A DNA stretch of 64,000 bases from Paractinoplanes lichenicola (lineage in GTDB: Bacteria; Actinomycetota; Actinomycetes; Mycobacteriales; Micromonosporaceae). Below the pieces are notes generated by a model, which was not told the DNA's origin, did no database searches, and saw only the letters and a program-made list of their open reading frames with translations. Positions 49,349 to 59,906 of the stretch are shown here, in pieces (within the stretch, counting starts at the first letter, position 1; each line of letters starts with the position of its first letter). The position numbers were made by a program, and so were the translations under genes. Location of the stretch: positions 26,525-90,524 of the forward strand of contig NZ_JAENHO010000023.1 in assembly GCF_016785085.1 (NCBI RefSeq), given 5' to 3'.

Positions 49349-50302
49349 ATGACGGACCCGCACGGTGGGTTGCCGGGTCATCCCGAGCCCACGCCGATGC
49401 CCTCCCCGGAGCCCGAGCCGCCGCAGCCCATCCCGCCCCAGGAGCCCGTTCCGGCGCCCGGGCCGCCGCAGGAGTGGCCCCCGGCCGGCCCGGCCGCCGC
49501 GGCCCCGCCGCCCCGGCCGCCTGTGATCGACTTCATCGACGCCCCGCCCGACCCGCACGAGCAGCAGTGGCCGCCGCCCGGCACGTTCGCCGACGAGGCC
49601 GGTGGGCACGACAGCACCCAGGTCATCCCGCCGGTGCACGAGCCCGCGCACGCCGCCGAGGGCCAGCCCGGCGGCTGGCAGCCCCCACCCGCGACCGAGC
49701 CGTGGCACGCCCGGCACGAGGCGCCCGGCGAGTGGCAGACCACGCCGCCCGAGCATCTGGCCTATCACCACTCGGTGCCCTCCGAGACCCCGCCGCCGCC
49801 CGAGCCGATCTGGGCCGGCCCCGCGCAGCCCTATCAGGTGCCGGCCGAGCCCGGGCAGCCGAAGCGCCGCGGCGCCCTTTGGGTCTCGCTCGCGCTCGTC
49901 GGCACGCTGTTTCTCTGCGGCGGCGGCGCCGTGTCGGCCTACTTCCTGCTCCGTGACGCCGACAACCCGGGTTCGCCCGACCCGTCCACGGCAGTCAGCA
50001 AGTTTCTGACCGCCGTCTACACCAATCAGGACGCCACCGCCGCCGACGACCTGGTCTGCCGCGAGGCCCGCGACGAGACGAAGATCGCCGACCGGGTGTC
50101 GGACATCAAGGCGTACGCGGAGGGCTACACCGACCCGGTCTTCCGCTGGAACGATCCCGAGATCACCGAGAACGACGACGACCGGGCCAGGGTCGCGGTC
50201 GAGCTCACGATGTCGACCGCGGACGAGAAGACGGCGTCGCAGGAGCTCGAGTTCACCGTGATCCGCAAGACTGGCTGGCTGGTCTGCGATGTGACCGGCT
50301 GA
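49349..50302 (+). CDS. Pro-rich single-pass membrane protein
   Basis: A 317-residue protein. About 175 cytoplasmic residues are extremely Pro/Glu/Ala-rich, including many PEP and PPP runs. One helix (GALWVSLALVGTLFLCGGGAVSAYFLL) then crosses the membrane, and about 110 extracellular residues form a small alpha/beta domain of the DUF4878/NTF2-like kind (STAVSKFLTAVYTNQDATAADDLVCREA...VRKTGWLVCDVTG), with a Cys pair. ATG 49349 follows GGAGGG. No enzymatic motif is seen. It lies directly upstream of the two ArsA-like genes. Confidence 0.7.
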   Translation: MTDPHGGLPGHPEPTPMPSPEPEPPQPIPPQEPVPAPGPPQEWPPAGPAAAAPPPRPPVIDFIDAPPDPHEQQWPPPGTFADEAGGHDSTQVIPPVHEPAHAAEGQPGGWQPPPATEPWHARHEAPGEWQTTPPEHLAYHHSVPSETPPPPEPIWAGPAQPYQVPAEPGQPKRRGALWVSLALVGTLFLCGGGAVSAYFLLRDADNPGSPDPSTAVSKFLTAVYTNQDATAADDLVCREARDETKIADRVSDIKAYAEGYTDPVFRWNDPEITENDDDRARVAVELTMSTADEKTASQELEFTVIRKTGWLVCDVTG

Positions 50303-50325
50303 CCGTGCGCCGTACGGTTGAGGGC

Positions 50326-51282
50326 ATGGGTGGTGAGCACGTCAACAGATGGCCGGCGCGGCTGCATGTGGTGACCGGCAAGGGCGGCACCGGCAAGACC
50401 AGCGTCGCCGCGGCCCTGGCGCTGGGGCTGGCCGCGGGTGGCCGGCGCACTCTGCTGGTCGAGGTCGAGGGCCGGCAGGGCATCGCCCAGCTCTTCGAGA
50501 CCGAGCCGCTGCCCTACAAGGAGCTGCGGATCGCGAAGGTGGCCGGCGGCGGCGAGGTGCGCGCGCTCGCGGTCGACCCCGAGGAGGCCCTCCTCGAATA
50601 TCTCGACATGTTCTATCACCTGGGCGCGGCCGGGCGGGCGCTGCGCAAGGTCGGCGCCATCGACTTCGCCACCACGATCGCCCCGGGCCTGCGCGACGTG
50701 CTGCTCACCGGCAAGGTCAAGGAGGCCACGACCCGGTCGGCGGACGGCCGCCGGGCGTACGACGCGGTGGTGCTCGACGCCCCGCCGACCGGCCGGATCG
50801 GCCGGTTCCTCAACGTGACGGCCGAGACGGCGAAGCTGGCCAAGATGGGCCCGATCAAGACCCAGAGCGAGGGGGTCGCGTCGCTGCTGCGCTCGCCGAT
50901 CACCTCGGTGCACGTGGTCACGCTGCTCGAGGAGATGCCCGTACAGGAAACTCTGGACGCCATCGCCGAGCTGGAGACGCTGCGGATCCCGGTCGGCCGG
51001 ATCGTGCTCAACGCGACCCGGCCGGCGCTGGCCACGGCCGGCAAGGTGACGAAGGCCGAGCTCAAGCGGGGCCTGGCCGAGGCCGGGCTGCCGGCCGACG
51101 CGGCCACCGTCAACGGGCTGGCCACCGAGGTCAAGGCGCATCTGACCCGGCAGGAGCTGGAGGAGACGCTGCGCACCGAGCTCGCCGAGGCGGGCCGGCC
51201 GCTGGTCGAGCTGCCGCTGCTGCCCCGCGGCGTCGATCAGGCCGGGCTCGACGAGCTGGCCGCCGCCCTGATGCGTGCGTGA
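50326..51282 (+). CDS. ArsA/Get3-like ATPase 1
   Basis: A 318-residue ATPase with the deviant P-loop GKGGTGKTS typical of the ArsA/GET3/MinD class, the Switch-I-like LLVEVEGRQGIAQLF, and a DAPPTGR motif matching the A-loop/Switch II pattern. Unlike arsenite pumps it lacks the arsenic-binding cysteines. Its M. tuberculosis counterpart (Rv3679-like) is paired with a second ArsA homologue, as here. A membrane-protein insertion or redox role together with the next gene is inferred. Confidence 0.85.
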   Translation: MGGEHVNRWPARLHVVTGKGGTGKTSVAAALALGLAAGGRRTLLVEVEGRQGIAQLFETEPLPYKELRIAKVAGGGEVRALAVDPEEALLEYLDMFYHLGAAGRALRKVGAIDFATTIAPGLRDVLLTGKVKEATTRSADGRRAYDAVVLDAPPTGRIGRFLNVTAETAKLAKMGPIKTQSEGVASLLRSPITSVHVVTLLEEMPVQETLDAIAELETLRIPVGRIVLNATRPALATAGKVTKAELKRGLAEAGLPADAATVNGLATEVKAHLTRQELEETLRTELAEAGRPLVELPLLPRGVDQAGLDELAAALMRA

Positions 51283-51319
51283 CCCGCCACAGTCCCGGTG
51301 TTCCCGATCCCCAACGGAT

Positions 51320-51325
51320 TACGCT
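51320..51325 (+). promoter_or_regulatory. -10 box of the second ArsA-like gene
   Basis: TACGCT followed by 6 nt and GTG 51332; GGAG inside that 6-nt gap makes both leadered and leaderless initiation possible. Confidence 0.35.
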
Positions 51326-51331
51326 GGAGTA

Positions 51332-52468
<1,137 letters not shown>

Positions 52469-52478
52469 GCCGGCCGGG

Positions 52479-52781
52479 TCAGCGGGTGGGGACGAGCACC
52501 TTGTCGGCGCCCTTCTCCCGCATGGCCGCCTCGAACATCTTTCGCCAGCTCGCCACGTGCGGGTGACGGCGGAGCAGTGCGCGCCGTTCCCGTTCCGTCA
52601 TGCCTCCCCAGACGCCGAACTCGATCCGGTTGTCCAGGGCATCGGCGAGGCACTCGTAGCGGACCGGGCAGCTGCGGCAGATCCTCTTCGCCACGTTCTG
52701 CTCGGCGCCCTGCACGAAGAGCGCGTCAGGGTCGCCACTCTGACACGCCGCCATGCTGGGCCAATCGCTGATCATCCCCAT
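52479..52781 (-). CDS. whiB4: WhiB-family Fe-S transcriptional regulator (WhiB4/WblA type)
   Basis: A 100-residue WhiB protein with the four cluster cysteines C13, C35, C38 and C44 (CRSCP, ECL) and the DNA-binding GVWGGMTERERRAL turn, followed by a basic C-terminus. The neighbours (ArsA pair and ponA2) match M. tuberculosis whiB4 and Streptomyces wblA, regulators of redox state and development. It is convergent with ArsA 2 and divergent from ponA2. Start ATG 52781 is the one matching length; the first Met of MGM is used. Confidence 0.9.
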   Translation of the reverse strand: MGMISDWPSMAACQSGDPDALFVQGAEQNVAKRICRSCPVRYECLADALDNRIEFGVWGGMTERERRALLRRHPHVASWRKMFEAAMREKGADKVLVPTR

Positions 52782-53085
52782 GTGTAAACGTCCCCCCTTG
52801 CGTTACCCCCCTGACGCCCGCAGCTCATGTCCCCCAAGCCGTGCAGACGTCGTGCGACAAGCTCGCCGGACCATCATGCTCTGTAGTCGGGCGATTACGC
52901 AACGTTGTACCTGAAATATGTACAGCCTGGTTGTTCCGGGCAAAGGCCGCCAAGCGCACGGGAGCAAGCGGGGTGCGCGTCGAGAAAATGGCCCCAAGAT
53001 CTGCGCCGAGCGGGCACAATAATTCAGGGCGAAGCGTGACCTTCTCGACGGGCGGTCACGTGCTCTTGTCGCGTACCCTGCTCAG
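52782..53085. other. Divergent whiB4/ponA2 control region
   Basis: About 300 bp with no gene. It contains TGTAC-N8-TGTAC (52906-52910 and 52919-52923), a possible regulator site, and a leaderless -10 box TACCCT (53074-53079), 6 nt before the ponA2 GTG. Confidence 0.45.
53074..53079 (+). promoter_or_regulatory. -10 box of ponA2
   Basis: TACCCT followed by 6 nt (GCTCAG) and GTG 53086; no ribosome site. Confidence 0.5.
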
Positions 53086-55506
53086 GTGACTTCCTGGATG
53101 CGCCGTCGCGATCACAACATCTTCGCGAACGCGACCTCGTTGCTGATCTGCGGTTTACTCGCCGGCGTCGTCGTCGCGGCCGCGGCCTTCCCGGCCGCCG
53201 CGATGTCGGGCCTGGCCGCCAAGGCCGGTGGCGAGACCTTCGCGCAGCTGCCCAGTGAGCTCAAGGATTTCAGCTCCCCGCAGATCACGCGGATCTACGC
53301 GTCGGACAACAAGACGCAGATCTCGCAGTTCTACGACGAGTTCCGCAGCGACGTCCCGCTCAAGGACATCGCCAAGCCGATGCGCGACGCCATGGTCGCC
53401 GCCGAGGACCGGGAGTTCTTCAACCACAACGGCGTCGACCTCAAGGGCGTCGCGCGCGCGTTCGTGAACAACAGCGGCAAGTCCGACTCCAAGCAGGGCG
53501 CCTCGACCATCACCATGCAGTACGTGCGGATGTCGCTCGCCTACTCGGCGACGAACCCGCAAGAGGTGGTCGACGCGACCAAGGACTCCCCGAAGCGCAA
53601 GATCACCGAAATGAAGTACGCGCTGCAGGTGGAGAAGGAGCTCACCAAGGACCAGATCCTCGAGCGCTACCTGAACATCGTCCCGTTCGGCAACCAGACG
53701 TACGGGGTGTTCGCCGCCAGCCAGGTCTACTTCAACAAGAAGCCCAAGGACCTCACGCCGGGCCAGGCCGCGATGCTGGCCGGCATGGTCAAGGCGCCGA
53801 CCAGCTTCAACCCGGTCATCAAAGAGGGCTACGACCAGATCAAGCAGCGCCGGGACAACTACATCCTCCCGGCCATGGTCGAGATGGGCTCGCTGACCCA
53901 GGCCCAGGCCGACAAGGCGAAGAAGGAAGCGATCCCGCGTCAGGTCCGGCCGGTCGGCAACGGCTGTGTCTCGGTGGCCAACAACAACTGGGGCTTCTTC
54001 TGCGACTACTTCTACCGCTGGTGGATGAGCCAGGAGGCGTTCGGCGCGACGCCGTACGATCGGGAGCGCCGCCTCAAGAGCGGTGGCTACCGCATCACCA
54101 CGACGATGAACATCGAGGCCCAGTCGGACGCGCGTAAGCGGATCGCCGACCACATCGCCGAGATGGACAAGAACGCGCTGCTGCTGGCCGCGACCGAGCC
54201 CGGCACCGGCAAGGTGCGCCTGCTCGCCGCGAACCGGAAGTACAAGCTGCCCGACCCGGCCCACCCCAACCCGCTCTCGTCGGACAAGAAGAAGGCCAAG
54301 GCGGGCGTCCGCGCGACGTATCCGAACACCACCAACCCGCTGCTCAGCGGTGGCGGCGACATCAGCGGCTACCAGGCCGGCTCGGTGTTCAAGATCTTCA
54401 CGATCATCGCGGCGCTCGAGAAGGGCTACCCGCTGGCCTACCCGATCAAGGCCGAGAAGCGGTACAAGTCGGGTTACATCATCGACCGCGGCAACGACTC
54501 CGCCTGCCCCGGCACGCATTTCTGGTGCCCGAGCAACTCCGGCGGCGGCGGTGAGGGCCTCTACAACATGCATTCGGCCTTCGCGAAGTCGATCAACACG
54601 TACTTCGTGCCGCTCGAGGAGCAGGTCGGCGCGGAGAACGTGGTGGCCGTGGCCAAGCGGTTCGGCGTGCAGTTCCGGGTCGGCCAGGACGCCAAGTTCG
54701 CCAACGACCCGGTGTCGGCCAACCAGTGGGGCGCGTTCACGCTCGGTGTGTCCGCGTCGACGCCGCTCGACATGGCCAACGCGTACGCGACGCTGGCCGG
54801 CGACGGCATGTATTGCGAGCCCACCCCGGTCGAGCAGATCACCACGCAGGACGGGGACAAGCTCGACGTCGGCAAGCCGCGCTGCATCCGGGCGACGAGC
54901 AAGGACGTGGCCCGGGCGGCCCTCGACGCCGCCCGCTGCCCGGTCGGCGACTCGGCCCAGATGGGCGCCTGTAACGGCGCCACGGCGCGGCAGACCAAGT
55001 CGACCGTCAAGCACCCCGTGTTCGGCAAGACCGGCACGACCGACGCCGACAAGACGGCCGCGCTGATCGCGGGCACCACGTCGCTGGTCATCGCGGGTTA
55101 CCTGGTCAACCCGGACTGGCCCGACCACCGCGACCGCATGTCGCACGACATCGTCAACCCGGCGGTCTATCAGACGCTCGGCGACTTCATGAAGGGCAAG
55201 CCGAAGGAGCAGTTCAAGGAGCCCGAAAATCGCAAGATCGCGTACGGGGACCAGCGGTCGATCCCGAGCGTGACCTGCGACTCGATCGACGACGCGCGCA
55301 GCCGCATCGAGGGCGCCGGCTTCGAGGTCTCGATCGGCAGCGAGGTCGAGTCGGACTGCCCGGTCGGCACCGCCGCCGGCACCTCGCCCGACGGCCGCAC
55401 CATCAAGGGCGGCTACGTGACCATCAACCCGAGCAAGGGCAAGGCCGCGCCGCCGCCCGGCCCGGGCGGGCAGCCCTCCGGGCCGCCGAAGCCGCCGGGC
55501 CGCTGA
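53086..55506 (+). CDS. ponA2: Class A penicillin-binding protein with one PASTA domain
   Basis: An 806-residue bifunctional peptidoglycan synthase. One N-terminal helix anchors it. The glycosyltransferase (GT51) has the catalytic EDREFFNHNGVD, GASTITMQYVR, and RKITEMKYALQVEKELTK. The transpeptidase has SVFK (about 433), SIN (about 502) and the KTG triad in FGKTGTT (about 648). A single C-terminal PASTA domain (SIPSVTCDSIDDARSRIEGAGFEV...) ends in a Pro/Gly tail. Codon 24 is TTA, a very rare leucine codon in such genomes. GTG 53086 with a leaderless box. It is followed by a strong bidirectional terminator. Confidence 0.95.
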   Translation: MTSWMRRRDHNIFANATSLLICGLLAGVVVAAAAFPAAAMSGLAAKAGGETFAQLPSELKDFSSPQITRIYASDNKTQISQFYDEFRSDVPLKDIAKPMRDAMVAAEDREFFNHNGVDLKGVARAFVNNSGKSDSKQGASTITMQYVRMSLAYSATNPQEVVDATKDSPKRKITEMKYALQVEKELTKDQILERYLNIVPFGNQTYGVFAASQVYFNKKPKDLTPGQAAMLAGMVKAPTSFNPVIKEGYDQIKQRRDNYILPAMVEMGSLTQAQADKAKKEAIPRQVRPVGNGCVSVANNNWGFFCDYFYRWWMSQEAFGATPYDRERRLKSGGYRITTTMNIEAQSDARKRIADHIAEMDKNALLLAATEPGTGKVRLLAANRKYKLPDPAHPNPLSSDKKKAKAGVRATYPNTTNPLLSGGGDISGYQAGSVFKIFTIIAALEKGYPLAYPIKAEKRYKSGYIIDRGNDSACPGTHFWCPSNSGGGGEGLYNMHSAFAKSINTYFVPLEEQVGAENVVAVAKRFGVQFRVGQDAKFANDPVSANQWGAFTLGVSASTPLDMANAYATLAGDGMYCEPTPVEQITTQDGDKLDVGKPRCIRATSKDVARAALDAARCPVGDSAQMGACNGATARQTKSTVKHPVFGKTGTTDADKTAALIAGTTSLVIAGYLVNPDWPDHRDRMSHDIVNPAVYQTLGDFMKGKPKEQFKEPENRKIAYGDQRSIPSVTCDSIDDARSRIEGAGFEVSIGSEVESDCPVGTAAGTSPDGRTIKGGYVTINPSKGKAAPPPGPGGQPSGPPKPPGR

Positions 55507-55511
55507 CAGAA

Positions 55512-55551
55512 CGGGCGGGACATCCAGCTGGATGTCCCGCCCGCTGCTTTT
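55512..55551. terminator. Perfect 32-bp palindrome between ponA2 and pyrE
   Basis: CGGGCGGGACATCCAG and its exact complement form a 16-bp stem with no loop bases (55512-55543), followed by CTGCTTTT. It lies between convergent genes, so it should stop both. Confidence 0.8.
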
Positions 55552-55557
55552 CCAGGG

Positions 55558-56082
55558 TCAGGCGGCCGCTTCGAGGTCGGCCCGGGAGAGCAGGGCGCGG
55601 AGCGTGATGCCCTCGGCCGACAGCGCCTGCGCGCCGCCCTCCTGCCGGTCGATCACACAGAGCGCGTGGTCGACGTGCGCGCCGAGCTTGCGCAGCTCGC
55701 CGGTCGAGATGACAACCTGGCCGCCCGAGGTCACCACGTCCTCGACCACCAGCACCCGCCGGCCGGCGACCTCGGCCCCCTCGGCCAGCCGGGCCGTGCC
55801 GTACTTCTTGGCCTCCTTGCGGACGAAGGCGGTGGGCAGCTTGGCGTGCCGGGCCAGCGCGGTCACCACCGCGATGCCGCCCATCTCGAGACCGGCCAGC
55901 ACCTCGGTGCCCTCGGGGATCAGCACGGCCATCTGCTCGGCCAGCCGGTCGAGCAGCTCCGGGTCGGCCTCGAACTGATACTTGTCGAAGTATTCGTTCG
56001 CGATGCGGCCCGAGCGGAGGGTGAACTCGCCGGTCAGCCGGCTCACGGCGCGGACCTGCCGCGCAAGGTCAGAGTCAGTCAC
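55558..56082 (-). CDS. pyrE: Orotate phosphoribosyltransferase
   Basis: A 174-residue enzyme adding ribose-5-phosphate from PRPP to orotate in UMP synthesis. The PRPP-binding motif is VLVVEDVVTSGG; TGEFTLRSGRIANEYFDKYQFE, the AGLEMGGIAVVTALA segment and AFVRKEAKKYGTARLAEG are also standard. GTG 56082 gives the family start length. It is convergent with ponA2 and divergent from the FIST gene, in a monocistronic unit. Confidence 0.93.
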   Translation of the reverse strand: MTDSDLARQVRAVSRLTGEFTLRSGRIANEYFDKYQFEADPELLDRLAEQMAVLIPEGTEVLAGLEMGGIAVVTALARHAKLPTAFVRKEAKKYGTARLAEGAEVAGRRVLVVEDVVTSGGQVVISTGELRKLGAHVDHALCVIDRQEGGAQALSAEGITLRALLSRADLEAAA

Positions 56083-56174
56083 AAGGACCAAGCCTGTCAG
56101 GCCCCGGCCGGACACCCGACGGCACCCCACACGCAACCACTCAGCAACCGACAAACCGTGCCGATCAGAGGATC

Positions 56175-57335
56175 ATGCAGACCAACCCGCACCGGTGGTT
56201 CGGCGTGGGCCAGAGCGTCGCGCCCCGATCGCGCAAGGCGGGGGCCGAGGCGGCCGCGGAGGCGATCGGCGGGCGGGAGGCCAAGGCCGTCCTCGTCTTC
56301 GCGTCGTCCAGTCACGACCTGCCGGAGCTGCTGGCCGGGGTGCGGCTCGAGGCGGGACCGGACGCGGAGATCGTCGGCGCCACCACCATGGGCGAGCTGG
56401 GCAGCGCGGGGGTCACCGACGGCGGGGTCGCGGTGGCGGCGCTGGGCGGCGACGGCTTCACGGTGCAGGCCCGGGTCGCGCAGATCAGCCGGTCGGACCC
56501 GCGCGCGGCCGGTGCGGCGGCGGCCGAGGCGCTGCGCGGGCTGGACGACGAGAACCAGGTGCTGATCGTGCTCGCCGACGGGTTGTCGGGGCAGCCGCAC
56601 GAGATCGTGCGCGGGGCCTACTCGGCGATCGGGGCCAGCGTCCCGCTGGTCGGCGGGTTCGCGGCGGACGACCGCAAGTTCGACAAGACCTTCCAGTTCT
56701 ACGGCACCGAGGTGCTCAGCGGGGCCGTGGTCGGGCTCGCGCTCGGCTCGGACGGGCCGATCGGCATGGGGGTCGCGCACGGCTGGCGGCGTACGGAACC
56801 GCCGATGATCGTGACGAAGTCCAGCGGCCCGCACATCTATCAGCTCGACGGCGAGCCCGCCCTGGACGTGCTGCTGCGCCGCAACAACTTCGAGGGCTCG
56901 GCCGAGGAGTTCTTCGACCGGGGCCGCAGCCTGCAGCCGCTCGGCCTGTCCCGGCGCAGCGGCGAGGACATCCGGGTCATCCACGCCGGCGACGACGAGG
57001 CCCGTTCGGTCTGGGGCACCGCCGACGTGCCGCAGGGCGCCCTGGTCTGGCTCATGGAGGGTGACCGGCAGGCGCTGATCGACGGCGCGGCCTGGTCGTG
57101 CACCGAGGCCATGGCCCGGCTCGAGGGCATGCCCCCGCTCGGGGTGCTCGCCTTCGACTGCGGCGGGCGCCGGGCCGGGCTGATCGAGGGCGGGCTCGAG
57201 CAGGAGATGCAGGCCATGCGGACCGCCCTGAGCGACGCCCCGTTCGCCGGCTTCTACACCCACGGCGAGATCGCGCGCGTGCGCGGCGCGCTCGGCACCC
57301 ACCACCTGACCCTCGTCACGCTGGCCCTGGCCTGA
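56175..57335 (+). CDS. FIST-domain signal sensor
   Basis: A 386-residue cytoplasmic protein. The N-terminal half is the FIST_N domain (VFASSSHDLPELLAGVRLEAGPDAEIVGATTMGELGSAGV with the flanking VLIVLADGLSGQPHEIVRGA) and the second half is FIST_C (VGLALGSDG..., ending GEIARVRGAL). FIST domains are proposed small-ligand (amino acid or peptide) sensors. No transmembrane or enzymatic motif is present. The adjacent GGDEF-EAL gene begins 3 bp downstream, so a signal could be passed to c-di-GMP turnover. ATG 56175. Confidence 0.9.
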   Translation: MQTNPHRWFGVGQSVAPRSRKAGAEAAAEAIGGREAKAVLVFASSSHDLPELLAGVRLEAGPDAEIVGATTMGELGSAGVTDGGVAVAALGGDGFTVQARVAQISRSDPRAAGAAAAEALRGLDDENQVLIVLADGLSGQPHEIVRGAYSAIGASVPLVGGFAADDRKFDKTFQFYGTEVLSGAVVGLALGSDGPIGMGVAHGWRRTEPPMIVTKSSGPHIYQLDGEPALDVLLRRNNFEGSAEEFFDRGRSLQPLGLSRRSGEDIRVIHAGDDEARSVWGTADVPQGALVWLMEGDRQALIDGAAWSCTEAMARLEGMPPLGVLAFDCGGRRAGLIEGGLEQEMQAMRTALSDAPFAGFYTHGEIARVRGALGTHHLTLVTLALA

Positions 57336-57338
57336 GCC

Positions 57339-59546
57339 ATGCCGTCCTGGTCCTCACACCTGCTCACCGAATACTTCACCGCGGTCAACGCGGCCGCCGA
57401 CGAGACCGCGGCGATCGCGAGCGCGGTGGAGCGGGCCACCGAGATGGTCGAGGCCGAGGTGGGCGCGGTCGTACGGGAGGGCCGGATCTTCGGGGCGTAC
57501 GGGTTCGGACCGGTCGTGCCCGAGGCCCAGCTGCACGAGGTCGCGGCGGGGCAGCCACTGCTCGAGGTCCCGTACGTGGGGGAGTTGCACGCGGTCAGCA
57601 ACCCGCTCGGCGCCGAGACCGGCGACGCGCTGATCGTGGCCCGGCTGTCCGAGCCGTTCGACCCGGCCGAACGCCAGATGCTGCAGGGCATGGGTCAGGT
57701 GCTCGGCCTGGCCCTGCGCAGCATCCGCGTGCTCGCCGCGGAACGGCACCTGCGGGCCGAGAAGGAACGGCAGGCGTCCACGGCGCAGACCCGGCAGCGG
57801 CTGGTCGAGTCGCTGCTCACGATCCAGCGGGCGATCTCGGCCCGGCGCCCGCTGCCCGAGATCCTGGACGCGGTCACCGGCGGCGCGGCCGAGCTGCTGG
57901 GCGGGGCCACGGTCACGCTGGTGCTGGCCGAGGGCGGGCCCGACCGCCGGCTGACCGTCGCCTCCAAGTGCGGCGACGGCACCACCCCGCCGGAGAGCCT
58001 GGCCCGCGCCGCGATGGCGGGCGGCGCCGTGGTCGTCCGGCCCGACGGCGCCGGCTGGATGATCGCCGCGCCCGTCCGGGTCACCGGCGAGATGGCCGGC
58101 AGCCTCGTCGCGCACCTGCCGGGCGTCGGCGGGCAGCAGACCGAGCAGCGCGACCAGCTGGCCGCGTTCGCCCAGCAGGTGAGCCTGGCGCTGACCGACG
58201 CGCGGACGGTCGAGGCGGTGCGCGAGGCGCACCACGACCCGATCACCGGGCTGCCCAACCGCGCGCTGTTCCTCAAGATCCTCAACCGGGTGCTGGCGTC
58301 CCGGGTCACCCTGGCCGACCCGACCAGCGTGCTCTTCATCGACCTGGACCGGTTCAAGGCGGTCAACGACAGCCTCGGCCACGACGCCGGCGACCAGCTG
58401 CTCGCGCTCGTCGCCCGGCGGCTGCGTGGTTGCGTACGGGCCAGCGACACCACGGCCCGGTTGGGTGGCGACGAGTTCGCCGCGCTGCTGCACGACTCCC
58501 CGCCCGAGGCGGCCGAGGTGGTGGGTGAGCGGATCGTCGCGGCCATCAAGGAGCCGTTCCGGGTGGCCGGGCGCGAGGTGTTCATCGGGGCCAGCGTGGG
58601 GATCGCGATCTCGCGCGAGGCCGAGCAGAGCTCCGAGGAGCTGCTGCACAACGCGGACGTGGCGATGTATCGGGCCAAGAAGGACGGCCCGAGCCGGGTG
58701 CTGCTCTATCAGCCGTACATGCACGCCGAGGCGCTCGACCGGCTCAGCCTGCGCGGCGACCTGCAACGGGCGCTGCGCGAGGGCGAGTTCCGGCTGCAGT
58801 ATCAGCCGCTGGTCCGGCTGGCCGACGGCGACGCGGCCGGGGTCGAGGCGCTGATCCGCTGGGAGAGCCCGACCCGCGGATTCGTGTCGCCGGTCGACTT
58901 CATCCCGATCGCCGAGGAGTTCGGGCTGATCGTCGAGATAGGTCAGTGGGTGCTCGAGACCAGCGCCGTCCAGGTCGCCCGGTGGCGGCGCGACTTCCCC
59001 GACCTGGGGCTCAACGTCAACGTCTCCGGCCACCAGCTCGTCCACCCCCGGTTCGCCGACAACGTGATGCGGGCGCTGGCCATCGCCGGGCTGCCGTCGA
59101 GCGCGGTGACGCTGGAGCTGACCGAGTCGGTGCTGATGAGCGAGCCCGACCTGGGCAAGGCGGCCCTGCACCAGCTGCGCGGGCTCGGCGTACAGCTGTC
59201 GATCGACGACTTCGGCACCGGCTATTCGTCGCTGGCCTACCTGCGCGAGCTGCCGGTGGACGAGCTGAAGATCGACCGGGCGTTCATCGCGCGGGCCGAG
59301 CTGACCGCGGAGGATCTCGCCCTGGTTCGCACGATCGTCGAGCTCGCGCAGATTTTGGGGCTGCGCGTGGTGGCCGAGGGTATCGAGAACGCGGCCCAGT
59401 TGGCGGCGTTGCGCGGGCTCGGCTGTGGCTACGGGCAGGGCTATCACCTGTGCCGGCCGGTCGATCCGGAAGCCGTGCCTGAACAGTTGGCCCGAGCGCA
59501 AGTCGAGTCACCCGTTGGCGTACTTGATCACCGCTCTACCGCATGA
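57339..59546 (+). CDS. GAF-GGDEF-EAL c-di-GMP enzyme
   Basis: A 735-residue soluble protein. The first 290 residues resemble GAF-type sensor domains (two possible copies). The diguanylate cyclase domain has the intact active site GGDEF (376-380) and an upstream inhibitory RASD I-site five residues before it. The phosphodiesterase domain has EAL (503-505), LTESVLM, the DDFGTGYSSLAYLRELPVDELKIDRAFI loop, and further conserved acidic residues. Both activities appear possible, so the sense of the net output is unclear. It is co-transcribed with the FIST gene. Confidence 0.93.
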   Translation: MPSWSSHLLTEYFTAVNAAADETAAIASAVERATEMVEAEVGAVVREGRIFGAYGFGPVVPEAQLHEVAAGQPLLEVPYVGELHAVSNPLGAETGDALIVARLSEPFDPAERQMLQGMGQVLGLALRSIRVLAAERHLRAEKERQASTAQTRQRLVESLLTIQRAISARRPLPEILDAVTGGAAELLGGATVTLVLAEGGPDRRLTVASKCGDGTTPPESLARAAMAGGAVVVRPDGAGWMIAAPVRVTGEMAGSLVAHLPGVGGQQTEQRDQLAAFAQQVSLALTDARTVEAVREAHHDPITGLPNRALFLKILNRVLASRVTLADPTSVLFIDLDRFKAVNDSLGHDAGDQLLALVARRLRGCVRASDTTARLGGDEFAALLHDSPPEAAEVVGERIVAAIKEPFRVAGREVFIGASVGIAISREAEQSSEELLHNADVAMYRAKKDGPSRVLLYQPYMHAEALDRLSLRGDLQRALREGEFRLQYQPLVRLADGDAAGVEALIRWESPTRGFVSPVDFIPIAEEFGLIVEIGQWVLETSAVQVARWRRDFPDLGLNVNVSGHQLVHPRFADNVMRALAIAGLPSSAVTLELTESVLMSEPDLGKAALHQLRGLGVQLSIDDFGTGYSSLAYLRELPVDELKIDRAFIARAELTAEDLALVRTIVELAQILGLRVVAEGIENAAQLAALRGLGCGYGQGYHLCRPVDPEAVPEQLARAQVESPVGVLDHRSTA

Positions 59547-59606
59547 GCCATGCTCTAGGGGTACTTTTCGGCTAAATAAGACATTTGCCCCGGAAGGAAA
59601 ATAACG

Positions 59607-59906
59607 GTGACACCCTTCGCGTTGCTCTTCCTGCTCGCCCTAGCCGGCTCCTCGTGTTTCGCCCTCGGCCGGGCCCTCGGCCGCGGCGAGCGCTACGAGA
59701 AGGGGTACCGCGAGGGCTTCCGGGACGGCGAAACCGGCTCCCTGGCCCGCGCGGCCCGTCTGATTCAGCTGAACGACCGCCCGTCGATCGCCCCGGCCAT
59801 CGAGTCGATGCTCGGGCCCTACGCGGTGCCGCAACAGCAGTTGCCGGGCCGCAACGCATCGCCGGCGGTCACCGCGGTGCCGGTGCGTCCTCAACTCGCT
59901 ATCTGA
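59607..59906 (+). CDS. Small single-helix membrane protein
   Basis: A 99-residue protein. One helix (PFALLFLLALAGSSCFALGRALG) at the N-terminus is followed by a basic-acidic amphipathic stretch (RGERYEKGYREGFRDGE) and a Pro-rich tail. GGAAGGA lies 9 nt before GTG 59607. Function and family unknown. Confidence 0.65.
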   Translation: MTPFALLFLLALAGSSCFALGRALGRGERYEKGYREGFRDGETGSLARAARLIQLNDRPSIAPAIESMLGPYAVPQQQLPGRNASPAVTAVPVRPQLAI

